DNA of 42,320 bases, taken from the NCBI GenBank assembly GCA_905234395.1, contig CAJOHG010000003.1:1-42320 (forward strand), written 5' to 3'. The position numbers and the translations under genes are program-made. Each line of letters starts with the position of its first letter. The stretch's first letter is position 1. This document shows, one piece after another, positions 1-7,094 of this stretch. Source of the stretch: an uncultured Selenomonadaceae bacterium (GTDB lineage Bacteria > Bacillota > Negativicutes > Selenomonadales > Selenomonadaceae). The notes under the pieces are model-generated. The model did no database searches and was not told the origin of the DNA. It worked only from the letters and a program-made list of their open reading frames with translations.

Positions 1-1969
1 TGCAAAAATTTTCGTCGTAATGGCGGGCGTTGAATTCGACGTCGTAAATTTTTTCAACGTTGACGGTGCCGAAAGACAAGTTGTCGTCGAAAGTGAGTTC
101 GCCGTTTGAAACGATGACGTTGCTGAAAAGATTTTTGTCGCCGTCTGACTGCAGATAAATGTTGGAAAAATCGACGCCGTTGTTGACGTTGCCGATAAAT
201 TCGCCGCACTTTACGCCGTCGCACCAGAGTTCAATCGCGCCGTTGATTTTGTCGGCAGTCATGCGAAGGAGCCACGTTTGGAGCGTGTTCGTCTGCAAAA
301 CGTTGTCGATATTCAAAACCGCTTTGTTGTTACACCAAAATTGAATTTGAGTGTTGCTCGAACGATAAATGCCCGCGCCGTATTGCGAATAGGACGTGTC
401 AAAAATTCTGAAGGCATTGCCGCCTTGATGATAGAGGTCAAATTTAATCCAAACGGTTTTGGCGGCGTCGCATGTGAAAGATTTTGATTGAGCGGTCTGA
501 TAAAAAGCGACAGAAGTTTTCGATTGAGTGGCGGGCAGATTATTGAGCGTGGTAGCGTCGGGCAGAACCAAACTTGCGAAGCCGACATTTTCATAACGCC
601 ACGTGAGCGGCTCGTTGTCGATTTGATTTTGAATGGAAAAGCCGGTTGCATAAGACGAATTGAAATCGGATTTGAGCGCGTCAAAATCGGCGGTCGACAT
701 CGGAATAAAATTCGCGGTATGAAGTGCGATGCCGTCGACAATCATGAATTCATCGATTGAGCCAATCCATTGCCCGTCACCGCCGCCATATTTGCCGAGA
801 CCAATCCAAGGATATTGGAAAGTCAGCCGCGGCAATTCGGCGGCTTGTGTAATGGCAAGCGCACCGTTGATGAAAACGCGGAAAGTAGTATCGGCGTGAG
901 TGTAATCAATTTCAAAATCGAAGCCGGAATTATTCAGCCCGCTGCCGCCGTTAGCGAGAACTTCACCGCTGACGGTATTAAGACAAAACTGCAGGCGGTC
1001 GCTTTCGCGATACCGAGTTAATTCCAGCCGCCAATCATTGTCGTCTTGAACTTTGAATTCAAAAATGCGCCCGTAATTGGCAGTTGAACTGCTCATATAA
1101 GCCTTGCCGCGAATGGTGAAGTCGTTGCCGCCGAGAGTGATGCCGCCGTCGAGAGCGAGCCATTGATAGTTGCCGCTAAGTTGAAGGGCACCGTTTGAGC
1201 AAGTCGGATTTTGATAAGCGTGCCACAAATTGCCGGCAATGTCTTCGGTCGGATAATTATCGGCGGTGAGCCAAACTTTGGTGGCGGAATTCAACAGCGG
1301 AGCGTTTTGAATCTGCGCGGGCGTGTCGAAGGTGTAAGAACGTTCGGCGAAACCTGCGAGTTCAATTTCGGCGGCAACAAGTTCGTCGTCGGTGGGCGGC
1401 GTGAAATTTTCAGTCCACAAAGCCTCGGTGTGAATGCAAAAGTCGCGCATGTCCAAAGCGGTGCGATAATTACTGCGCCTTGCGATATGGAGCGTGGTAT
1501 CGGTATCGTAGAAAGTGCCGACGGTGTAAGTAGTTTTCAGCGTGCCGTCAAAGAAAAAATAAAGCGTGTCGTCCTTGCGAACGATGGCGAAATGATGTTC
1601 GGCGTCTTTGAAATCGGAAAGCGGAACCGAATCGATTTCGAGCCAGCGATTAGAGCCGTTGATATTACAGTTAGCATTGAACCGGGCCTGCGAGTGATAA
1701 CATTGCCAGCCGAAATTGCCAAACGTGAAGAACCCGCCTTCACTCGTTTTGGAATCGCGATAGGTCATGTAAAAATGAATGGTGAAGTCGGAATTAAAAA
1801 GTTCGTTGACGGGCGTGAAATTGGTCAGCTCAAGGTATTGGTCGGAGCCGTTGGTTTTGAGCACGTCGTTTTCGACAGTCGGCGAGCCGTAAGCAGTCCA
1901 CGAGTTGCCGCACAAATCGGTTGTCGACGCGTGCAACGGCAGATAGACGATTAAATTATTCGTATTCAT
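1..1969 (-). CDS. LamG/concanavalin-like tail adhesin, partial (runs off left edge)
   Basis: The frame opens at an ATG at 1969 and has no stop down to base 1, so 656 residues are visible and the C-terminus lies outside the window. It reads as a chain of jelly-roll modules of the LamG/concanavalin type: module 1 at about residues 1-195, module 2 at about 228-435 (VWLTADNYPTEDIAGNLWHA, then DFTIRGKAYM, ending WIGSIDEFMIVDG), and module 3 at about 490-630. Modules 1 and 2 start alike (LCGNSWTAYG against IAGNLWHAYQ). The ATG overlaps the stop of the upstream gene (TGATG), so the two are translationally coupled. Such modules usually bind glycans, and the position downstream of tail fibre genes suggests a receptor-binding or decoration protein. 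No signal peptide is visible. Family type is fairly sure; function is inferred. Confidence 0.75.
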   Translation of the reverse strand, partial: MNTNNLIVYLPLHASTTDLCGNSWTAYGSPTVENDVLKTNGSDQYLELTNFTPVNELFNSDFTIHFYMTYRDSKTSEGGFFTFGNFGWQCYHSQARFNANCNINGSNRWLEIDSVPLSDFKDAEHHFAIVRKDDTLYFFFDGTLKTTYTVGTFYDTDTTLHIARRSNYRTALDMRDFCIHTEALWTENFTPPTDDELVAAEIELAGFAERSYTFDTPAQIQNAPLLNSATKVWLTADNYPTEDIAGNLWHAYQNPTCSNGALQLSGNYQWLALDGGITLGGNDFTIRGKAYMSSSTANYGRIFEFKVQDDNDWRLELTRYRESDRLQFCLNTVSGEVLANGGSGLNNSGFDFEIDYTHADTTFRVFINGALAITQAAELPRLTFQYPWIGLGKYGGGDGQWIGSIDEFMIVDGIALHTANFIPMSTADFDALKSDFNSSYATGFSIQNQIDNEPLTWRYENVGFASLVLPDATTLNNLPATQSKTSVAFYQTAQSKSFTCDAAKTVWIKFDLYHQGGNAFRIFDTSYSQYGAGIYRSSNTQIQFWCNNKAVLNIDNVLQTNTLQTWLLRMTADKINGAIELWCDGVKCGEFIGNVNNGVDFSNIYLQSDGDKNLFSNVIVSNGELTFDDNLSFGTVNVEKIYDVEFNARHYDENFC

Positions 1970-2358
1970 CACGACACCTGCGTAATGGCGGCAGTGACTT
2001 TGATTGACGGAGCGCGGTCAACGGTCGGATAATCGGTATCGGTCGACGTGCCCTTGAGATAAAAAATTTTATTCGTGTCGGTGATGCCGCTCATGGTGAT
2101 TGACGTTGAAAAAGTTCCGTTCTGCGAGGTGCACAGGCTGAAACGATTATTCGTGTCGTCGATGACAGAAATCACAACGTCGTTGACGGATTGATAGCCC
2201 GTCGCCGTTCTGATGCCGAGCGGAATGATTTTCGTTTCGTTAATGGCGGCGTTGAGTTTCATTTGAACGGGCGCGGTAAAAGTTTTGCTTATGCTGACTT
2301 CGTCGCCGTCCTGCTGATTGGCCGTCGCGTTCATGTAAATTTTAATCAGAGTGTTCAT
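1969..2358 (-). CDS. Small tail-associated protein, Ig/BppU-like N-domain possible
   Basis: 129 residues starting MNTLIKIYMN at 2358 behind a GAGGTGATTTG ribosome site. The sequence is beta-rich with many Thr, Ser and Asp residues (EVSISKTFTAP, DTNNRFSLCTSQNGTF) and has no membrane segment or Cys cluster. The layout recalls the N-terminal domains of baseplate upper proteins, which hold receptor-binding proteins on tail tips; that is a guess from composition. It sits between a fibre-like protein and the LamG adhesin and its stop overlaps the adhesin ATG, so it probably serves the same structure. Confidence 0.6.
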   Translation of the reverse strand: MNTLIKIYMNATANQQDGDEVSISKTFTAPVQMKLNAAINETKIIPLGIRTATGYQSVNDVVISVIDDTNNRFSLCTSQNGTFSTSITMSGITDTNKIFYLKGTSTDTDYPTVDRAPSIKVTAAITQVS

Positions 2359-2367
2359 CAAATCACC

Positions 2368-3153
2368 TCACGAAAGAGAAATCCACATTGCGCCTTCGAC
2401 GGTGGACGATTCGGTGCCGAGAACAAATTGATTGTCGCTTACCAGGAGCGTCCATTGCGAGCCGTTGTAAAGATAAGGAGCGTCGTTGACGATGGCGAGC
2501 CAACCTGCCTGCGGATTATTTGGAAACGCGGTTGACGTGCCGGCGAAAGTCATCTTGCCGTTGATTTGAGTTTGCAGATTGTTATCGGCGGAAGTTCTTG
2601 CGGAAGTCTCGGCACTGATTGAAGTTTGCAGATTGTTATCGGCGGAAGTCCGCGCAGATTGTTCGGTGAGAATCAAACCTTGAATGAATTGATGTGAGTT
2701 ATGCGATTGATCGTGCGCGTCAATGTCTGCGGTGCCGATGTCTGCGATTTGATTTTGCAAGCTCAAAATGTCGTTGGCATGCTGATTGAGCGCGAATTGA
2801 ACGTTGACGAATTGCTCTTCGGAGTTTTCAATGTGCGATTTGATTTCGTTCATGTCGTCGGCAGTGACGACGGTGCCTACCGCTGAATAGTTGACGTTGA
2901 CGACGGAGCCGTTGCGGAGGCTTGAAAAATAAACGATACGATTAGAATCACGGTACAAAGTGTCGGCGGCATACCAACAATAAAATTCGTTGAACTGCAA
3001 GGAAGCGGGCGAATCTTTTTCGGTGAAGCCGCTGATTTGAATCGTACCTTCTTTTGGCACGTGGCGCAGACGAATTTTGGAATTGGCGATAGTATGTTGC
3101 TCGTTCGTGACGGCAACGGGATTAGCCGGGTCGTAAGGGAAATAATTAACCAT
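2368..3153 (-). CDS. Tail fibre-like protein with short coiled-coil repeats
   Basis: 261 residues starting MVNYFPYDPANPV at 3153 after a GAGGTGACAGC ribosome site; a longer frame begins at 3168 but lacks that spacing. Residues 1-90 are beta-rich. The middle is helical (DDMNEIKSHIENSEEQFV) and carries two copies of the motif SADNNLQT, typical of trimeric fibre stalks. The C-terminal part has a Gly/Trp pattern (AGWLAIVNDAPYLYNGSQW) seen in many fibre tips. The DNA behind the motif holds a direct repeat near 2570 and 2627. Its start lies immediately after an intrinsic terminator (3167-3193), so its expression must depend on readthrough or on a promoter not seen. Confidence 0.65.
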   Translation of the reverse strand: MVNYFPYDPANPVAVTNEQHTIANSKIRLRHVPKEGTIQISGFTEKDSPASLQFNEFYCWYAADTLYRDSNRIVYFSSLRNGSVVNVNYSAVGTVVTADDMNEIKSHIENSEEQFVNVQFALNQHANDILSLQNQIADIGTADIDAHDQSHNSHQFIQGLILTEQSARTSADNNLQTSISAETSARTSADNNLQTQINGKMTFAGTSTAFPNNPQAGWLAIVNDAPYLYNGSQWTLLVSDNQFVLGTESSTVEGAMWISLS

Positions 3154-3166
3154 GCTGTCACCTCGC

Positions 3167-3193
3167 AAAAAAAAAAACTTCCCGCAGGAAGTT
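3167..3193 (-). terminator. Intrinsic terminator after the BRO fragment
   Basis: On the minus strand the sequence reads AACTTCC-TGCG-GGAAGTT followed by about ten T. The stem is perfect at 7 bp. It lies between the stop of the BRO fragment (3216) and the ribosome site of the fibre gene (start 3153), so it ends the short transcript from the promoter at 3618-3646. Confidence 0.85.
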
Positions 3194-3215
3194 AAAGAAT
3201 TTATGTCCGATGAAT

Positions 3216-3497
3216 TTATTCGTTAATCAATTTTTGCCACGCGTCGAGTTTCGACTTGCACGCCTCGTAAATGTCATGTTGGCTTAGGTTGTCGTTGATG
3301 CCGCGGTCAATGGTTTTGGCGTTGAGTACGCGCTTATAATCGGGAAAGACGTGGTCGATGAGTGCGCTTTTCGTGTCTCTGTAACCGAGCGATTGAGCAA
3401 CATCTTTGCCGACGAACCGGCATTCGCCGTCGATGTAGCGCGTCCGTACATTAAAGCCCAGTTCCTCATTGGTAAAGGTGATAATCTTGTTGCTCAT
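3216..3497 (-). CDS. BRO-N domain fragment (antirepressor-like)
   Basis: 93 residues from MSNKIITFTNEELGF. The N-terminal part matches the BRO-N pattern: GECRFVGKDVAQSLGYRDTK, then ALIDHV. BRO-N is a DNA-binding domain of phage antirepressors. A full gene would continue through a second helical part and a C-terminal domain; here it stops after QHDIYEACKSKLDAWQKLINE, so it is truncated or a minimal form. The ATG at 3497 is favoured over the one at 3506, because the AAGGAGG site lies 9 bases before it and too close to the other. It has its own promoter (3618-3646), a structured leader and its own terminator, the layout of a moron. Confidence 0.7.
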   Translation of the reverse strand: MSNKIITFTNEELGFNVRTRYIDGECRFVGKDVAQSLGYRDTKSALIDHVFPDYKRVLNAKTIDRGINDNLSQHDIYEACKSKLDAWQKLINE

Positions 3498-3517
3498 GGA
3501 GAGCATCCTCCTTTTGA

Positions 3518-3610
3518 CAATCAGCCCTGAAGAGGTTATACTCTCCGCAGGACTGATTGTATTTTTTTTGAAAACGAGACTTTTGCTTGAGACGCGAGGG
3601 TCTCGTTTTC
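3518..3610 (-). promoter_or_regulatory. Structured leader with two stem-loops
   Basis: Between the promoter and the BRO ATG the leader RNA can form two stems. Arms at 3570-3580 and 3600-3610 pair perfectly over 11 bp (GAAAACGAGAC with GTCTCGTTTTC). Arms at 3518-3529 and 3548-3559 pair over 12 bp with one mismatch and enclose a smaller AGAG/CTCT stem. The second stem ends a few bases before the AAGGAGG ribosome site. Neither is followed by a T-run on the minus strand, so they are not simple terminators. Confidence 0.6.
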
Positions 3611-3617
3611 GATTGCA

Positions 3618-3646
3618 ATTATATCAACGGAAGATTTCTTTGGCAA
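3618..3646 (-). promoter_or_regulatory. Sigma70-type promoter
   Basis: Minus strand TTGCCA (3641-3646), 17 bases, TATAAT (3618-3623). It overlaps the 3' end of the upstream 81-residue gene and points to the BRO fragment. Confidence 0.75.
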
Positions 3647-3869
3647 CGAGATGACCGAAACCTTTGTTGATGTAAGCGTCAAGAACGGTTTCGAGTTCGG
3701 GGTTGCGCACGAGTTCTTTGCCGGTGAATTTGTCGCGTAGCTGTTGAACGGTGGAGCCGTCTTGCATGATTAATCGCAACAAAAAATTGGTGCCGAGCGT
3801 CGAATGAGCGATTGGCTTTTTGCGATGCGGCAGATAAAAATAAACGTCGTGAGTGTTACGGCTTTTCAT
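3624..3869 (-). CDS. Hypothetical protein, 81 aa
   Basis: I do not recognise the family. The protein is basic at the start (MKSRNTHDVYFYLPHRKKP), then mixed helical, and ends HLVAKEIFR. Its ATG overlaps the 3' end of the preceding 45-residue gene by 14 bases, so it belongs to a translationally coupled trio of very small genes (4147 to 3624) downstream of the 482-residue tail-region protein. Its 3' end contains the -10 and -35 boxes of the next promoter. Confidence 0.6.
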   Translation of the reverse strand: MKSRNTHDVYFYLPHRKKPIAHSTLGTNFLLRLIMQDGSTVQQLRDKFTGKELVRNPELETVLDAYINKGFGHLVAKEIFR

Positions 3870-3993
3870 GTTCGCGGCGAATCAACTCAAGAATTTCTCT
3901 GTATTGCTCCGGCACGTCGGCGACAGTCTTCAATTTCAATTCGTAGACGAGCCTGTACCAGAGCTCACCGATTGCGCGGTCAGTCGTTGTCAT
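3856..3993 (-). CDS. Hypothetical small protein, 45 aa
   Basis: An ATG at 3993 opens 45 codons (MTTTDRAIGELWYRLV..., ending RREHEKP). It overlaps the upstream 55-residue gene by 14 bases and the downstream 81-residue gene by 14 bases. Predicted helical, no membrane segment. Short phage proteins of this sort often sit near tail-fibre or lysis genes in Bacillota phages, but I cannot assign a family. Tight packing supports it as real. Confidence 0.55.
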   Translation of the reverse strand: MTTTDRAIGELWYRLVYELKLKTVADVPEQYREILELIRREHEKP

Positions 3994-4147
3994 TTTTATC
4001 AGCCTCCAATTCGGCAATTTTGGTCAACAATTCGGCGATGATTAAATCGTATTCGGTTTTACGTTGCTCTTCGGCGAGAGCTTTTATTTTGTCTTGCCGA
4101 GCCTTTAATTGTTCGGGCGACAACGGTTGCCTGAAAATTTGAGCCAT
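3980..4147 (-). CDS. Hypothetical small coiled-coil protein, 55 aa
   Basis: 55 codons starting MAQIFRQPLSPEQLKARQDK at 4147 behind a strong AAGGAGGAATTTTC site. Most of the protein is a charged helix with Leu/Ile spacing (IIAELLTKIAELEAD). It follows the 482-residue gene after 12 bases and overlaps the next gene. Role unknown; the organisation suggests co-expression with the tail-tip genes. Confidence 0.6.
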   Translation of the reverse strand: MAQIFRQPLSPEQLKARQDKIKALAEEQRKTEYDLIIAELLTKIAELEADKNDND

Positions 4148-4159
4148 GAAAATTCCTCC

Positions 4160-5608
4160 TTAAACGGCACCGGCCCAACCGCAAGTAAAACTGTGCACGA
4201 CGGGTTGTTCGCCGACCCAGCTGTAACTCAAATTGAGCGCGGTATTTTTGGCGGCGACGAACGACAGAATTTGCGATTCGGGCTCATAACTCCACTCGGC
4301 ATTGAGTGAAATTGTTGACTGCGTGGCGCGGTGCGGCAGGCTGAGCATTTGAACTTTGCCGGTAGCTTTGCCCAATGATTGATTGGTAACTTTGCCTGTC
4401 GGGCGCGTCAACTGCAGTCGCACGTTCGATATTTTTTTGTTTTCGGTTTGAGAATCGGGCAAGGTGAAATGGAAACGAGACATGTAGGTGTCGTCGAAAT
4501 AAGGTTGCGAATCGATGACTTTGTCCATTTCCAGCCACGTCTCGGAGCCGTGTCCGTAGTCGTAGCTTGCGGTGATGACTTTGCCGTTTGCAACGTTAAT
4601 CGTGACCTCGCTCGTTTCGACGTTGTAATCGAAATCCAAGAGCGGCACGGCGTCGGCGTAAAGTCTGATTGAGTGTTGGTCAATGCCGATATCTTTAACG
4701 TTGTTGACACCGAGCGGGAGCGTTTGAAAAGAACCGTTCGATGTGCCGATTGTGATGAGTTCGCGTCTTTGCGGAGCCGCCATGAAATTGACGTAAGCCT
4801 TAATGGTCGAATCGACAAGCGGGTCGTGTTTGACGACGAGATAACAAGTTTGCAAGTCGGATTCGTAATTCTGAACGATTGAATACAAATCGGCATTTGA
4901 ACCCGAAACAGCTGCCGCGCCCGTTGCGAAATTGTAAGTGACGCCGTTAATTTTGGCACTGTCTTCGCCGTCGATTTCGGTAACGTTGAAAGTATATTGG
5001 AATTGGATTGAGTCGGCGTCCTGTTCGATGGCGTCTTCGAGTTTCATGAAGTCGCTCCAGGTGTCGGCGTTTTTGATTCGGATTTTGACGTCGGCAGAGG
5101 CGTCGCCGGTGCAAGTGTCGGATTTTTCAAGCGCGGTGATACGCGGCGTGCCGTCATTGGTGAGCAGAGCGTATTCGGGACTTGTTTTTGTCAAGGTGTA
5201 AGTTTCGGTCGACTTGCGGACTTTGAGCGCGATTTTTATTGAAGGCATGACGGTGCAATTAACGTGAGCGAACAGTGCGATAATCGGATAAATCTGTTTG
5301 CCGACGAAAGCGGGAATGTCGGTGAGCGCGGTCAATTCTGAAACGGTGTTGCCGTTTGAAATGACGTCGTCGAATTCGCCCGCGCCGTCGTAAGTGACGA
5401 GATTTGAGCCGTCGAATTTGTAAAGCTTGTTGTCGATTTTAAAGATGATTCTGCGGTCGGTATCGGTCGGTTGCGCACCGCTTATTGTGAAACCTTCGAC
5501 AGCGGTTTGATTTCTCGCGTCAAAAGGCTCCTTGGCGATTAGAAACGCGCCGTGATTGAAATTGAAAGTGGAAGTGCCGAAGCGCATTGGATTGGAAATT
5601 AATTTCAT
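4160..5608 (-). CDS. Large hypothetical structural protein, tail region
   Basis: 482 residues from MKLISNPMRFGTSTFNFNHG. The start at 5608 is set by GGAGGTCATCATC; a longer frame reaches 5638 without a better site. Composition is that of a virion protein: rich in Asp, Thr and Asn, beta-strand patterns throughout, no membrane segment, no enzymatic motif. I do not recognise the family. The ribosome site lies inside the left copy of the 24-bp inverted repeat (5613-5636), so this gene is at the border of a potentially invertible segment. A role in the distal tail or as a receptor-binding partner is inferred from position only. Confidence 0.6.
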   Translation of the reverse strand: MKLISNPMRFGTSTFNFNHGAFLIAKEPFDARNQTAVEGFTISGAQPTDTDRRIIFKIDNKLYKFDGSNLVTYDGAGEFDDVISNGNTVSELTALTDIPAFVGKQIYPIIALFAHVNCTVMPSIKIALKVRKSTETYTLTKTSPEYALLTNDGTPRITALEKSDTCTGDASADVKIRIKNADTWSDFMKLEDAIEQDADSIQFQYTFNVTEIDGEDSAKINGVTYNFATGAAAVSGSNADLYSIVQNYESDLQTCYLVVKHDPLVDSTIKAYVNFMAAPQRRELITIGTSNGSFQTLPLGVNNVKDIGIDQHSIRLYADAVPLLDFDYNVETSEVTINVANGKVITASYDYGHGSETWLEMDKVIDSQPYFDDTYMSRFHFTLPDSQTENKKISNVRLQLTRPTGKVTNQSLGKATGKVQMLSLPHRATQSTISLNAEWSYEPESQILSFVAAKNTALNLSYSWVGEQPVVHSFTCGWAGAV

Positions 5609-5612
5609 GATG

Positions 5613-5636
5613 ATGACCTCCGTTAAGGGTTCGCAC
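5613..5636. repeat. Left copy of 24-bp perfect inverted repeat
   Basis: The plus strand reads ATGACCTCCGTT then AAGGGTTCGCAC. Its exact reverse complement is at 7039-7062. It contains the ribosome site of the gene starting at 5608. See the finding on a possible invertible segment. Confidence 0.9.
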
Positions 5637-5660
5637 AAAATTTAAGGATTGAGAATCAGA

Positions 5661-5906
5661 TTAGGATGCGGGCGTCAAATCGTGATAGGTGACGGTGACG
5701 GAAGACTTTTTCGCCGATTTGAAACGGAAAAAATCCGCGCCTTCCTTGTCGCCGATGAGAACGCCGCCTGCAAGAGAGGCAACCGCATTGACGGCGGAAG
5801 CGGAGAGATTGGCAACGGGATTTTCGATTGTGATGGTGCGAGTGTCGCCGTCGGTGAATTCCGCCTCGATGCTCAAGGTGCCTTTGGTTTTTACAACGTC
5901 AGCCAT
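5661..5906 (-). CDS. Small beta-rich protein (DUF2922-like?)
   Basis: 81 residues from MADVVKTKGTLSIEAEFTDG, with an AAGGAGTGATAAAA site before the ATG at 5906. The pattern of two short strands, an acidic turn (DGDTRTITIENP), an Ala-rich helix (ASAVNAVASLAGG) and a C-terminal strand resembles the small DUF2922/DUF1659-type proteins of Bacillota, whose function is unknown. The three genes upstream look like variants of the same fold, so this is a local family. All four lie inside the inverted-repeat-bounded segment. Confidence 0.6.
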   Translation of the reverse strand: MADVVKTKGTLSIEAEFTDGDTRTITIENPVANLSASAVNAVASLAGGVLIGDKEGADFFRFKSAKKSSVTVTYHDLTPAS

Positions 5907-5918
5907 TTTTATCACTCC

Positions 5919-6509
5919 TTACTCAACGAACGTGAAGGTGACGTAAGTGCTGTCCAAATTATAGGACGTGTTGTTGTAAGTGCCGACGCCGCCCGGATAT
6001 CGAATGGTGATTTTAACGCCCGCGGTCGCCGTCTCATCCTTGACGAAATAGATTGTATTGTAATTGTTATCGCCGTCGAATCCCCATTCCATTCCGATTG
6101 GCACGGCAATGTCGTCGGATGAATTGGTCTGTTGCGATACGGTGAAAGACGACGTGGCGACGGCATAAGTGGTCGACCCGTCGCCGATTGTAAAACTGAA
6201 ACCGTTTTCGGTGAAGTCGTTGCCTAAACCCGACAGCGAAATGTTGTAGTTGTAATCGTCGACTTTGGTCGCGAACGACGGCAGCGATCCGCTGATTACG
6301 AATTTGGTTGCCACCAGTGACGACGGAATGTCTTCCTTGGTGATTTTGGAAGTGGTAACCAGCGTGTTGGTCGTAAGTCCTGCAAGACCCGCGGCAAAAG
6401 CTTTGAGTGCGGCGTTTGAGGCGTCGGGATTAACGTCGGTGACCGCCTTTGAAAGTTTGGTGCCCAGCGCGTCGGTCATGCTAAGTGACAGGGAAGTTTT
6501 TCCAGCCAT
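5919..6509 (-). CDS. Beta-rich protein with DUF2922-like N-terminus
   Basis: 196 residues from MAGKTSLSLSMTDALGTK at 6509, ribosome site GAGGTGATTATC. Residues 1-65 follow the layout of its small neighbours (strand, Pro-Asp turn, Ala-rich helix SNAALKAFAAGLAGL). Residues 66-196 are an added beta-rich domain with aromatic strands (YNYNISLSGLG, GMEWGFDGDNNYN) reminiscent of carbohydrate-binding or fibre domains. It may be the exposed member of the set. Function is not known. Confidence 0.6.
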   Translation of the reverse strand: MAGKTSLSLSMTDALGTKLSKAVTDVNPDASNAALKAFAAGLAGLTTNTLVTTSKITKEDIPSSLVATKFVISGSLPSFATKVDDYNYNISLSGLGNDFTENGFSFTIGDGSTTYAVATSSFTVSQQTNSSDDIAVPIGMEWGFDGDNNYNTIYFVKDETATAGVKITIRYPGGVGTYNNTSYNLDSTYVTFTFVE

Positions 6510-6519
6510 GATAATCACC

Positions 6520-6810
6520 TCACTCATTCAAATTAATGACTTCGTCTTCTTCGACGATGGTTTGAGACGCGACGATGCCGTTAAAAATGCCCACGGGATT
6601 GTCCGGGTCTGAAACGTCGTAGTCGTCGGAGCGGAAGAAAGTTGAAAGTCCGCCGTCGGTGCCTGCGGTAAGAGACGCATTGACCGCGAGAACAGCCGCT
6701 TTGACGCCGCTGACGCCCGCCGCAGAAAGACCGTCGAATTTGTAAGTGCGAGTGAAGTCGGTATTGGAATAGCCGAACGTCAACTTCGCGGTGCGTTTAG
6801 TTTCACTCAT
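6520..6810 (-). CDS. Small beta-rich protein (DUF2922-like?)
   Basis: 96 residues from MSETKRTAKLTFGYSNTDF at 6810; GAGGAGG lies 9 bases upstream. The layout is N-terminal strand, Ser/Ala/Gly/Val turn, Ala-rich helix (VKAAVLAVNASLTAG) and C-terminal strand, as in its neighbours. The ATG overlaps the stop region of the preceding 72-residue gene (8 bases), so translation is coupled. Assignment to the DUF2922-like group is from pattern only. Confidence 0.6.
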   Translation of the reverse strand: MSETKRTAKLTFGYSNTDFTRTYKFDGLSAAGVSGVKAAVLAVNASLTAGTDGGLSTFFRSDDYDVSDPDNPVGIFNGIVASQTIVEEDEVINLNE

Positions 6811-7021
6811 CGTCGACAACCTCCTCTGTTTGTACGCGCGTCATGTATTCGTCGCCCGCGATTGATTTGCCCGCGATGCCGAGAATTTTGTTAATCTGCG
6901 CGGCGGCATTGGCGGGAGTGGTCGAGGCGGTGGTCACGCCGTTAATCGTGACGGTGTCGGTTGAATTGGTCGCCCTGCCTTTTATGGTGGCTACGGGCTT
7001 TGTTTGAAAGATTAAGCTCAT
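6803..7021 (-). CDS. Small protein with DUF1659/2922-like pattern, 72 aa
   Basis: 72 residues from MSLIFQTKPVATIKGRA at 7021, with an AAGGAGGTACAAATC site. It has strand-Ala-helix-strand pattern (NAAAQINKILGIAGKS) and an acidic tail. First gene of the four-gene set inside the inverted repeat, just after the right repeat copy and a terminator-like hairpin (7063-7090). Confidence 0.6.
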   Translation of the reverse strand: MSLIFQTKPVATIKGRATNSTDTVTINGVTTASTTPANAAAQINKILGIAGKSIAGDEYMTRVQTEEVVDDE

Positions 7022-7038
7022 GATTTGTACCTCCTTGA

Positions 7039-7062
7039 GTGCGAACCCTTAACGGAGGTCAT
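7039..7062. repeat. Right copy of 24-bp perfect inverted repeat
   Basis: The plus strand reads GTGCGAACCCTT then AACGGAGGTCAT, the exact reverse complement of 5613-5636. The pair bounds about 1.4 kb holding four small genes. Confidence 0.9.
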
Positions 7063-7090
7063 AAAAAAAAAGCCCGACTGTGCGAGCCTT
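7063..7090 (-). terminator. Intrinsic terminator between adhesin and small beta-protein set
   Basis: On the minus strand AAGGCTCG-loop-CGGGCTT followed by at least eight T, with two G-T pairs in the stem. It begins just after the stop of the glycine-rich adhesin (7095). It belongs to the GCTCG...CGGGCTTTT hairpin family seen at four other junctions. Confidence 0.75.
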
Positions 7091-7094
7091 GAAT

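Noticed and set aside
1211..1954. Long plus-strand frame of 247 codons
   Set aside because: It is antisense to the LamG adhesin frame, lacks a ribosome site and has no protein-like pattern; the minus frame explains the region.
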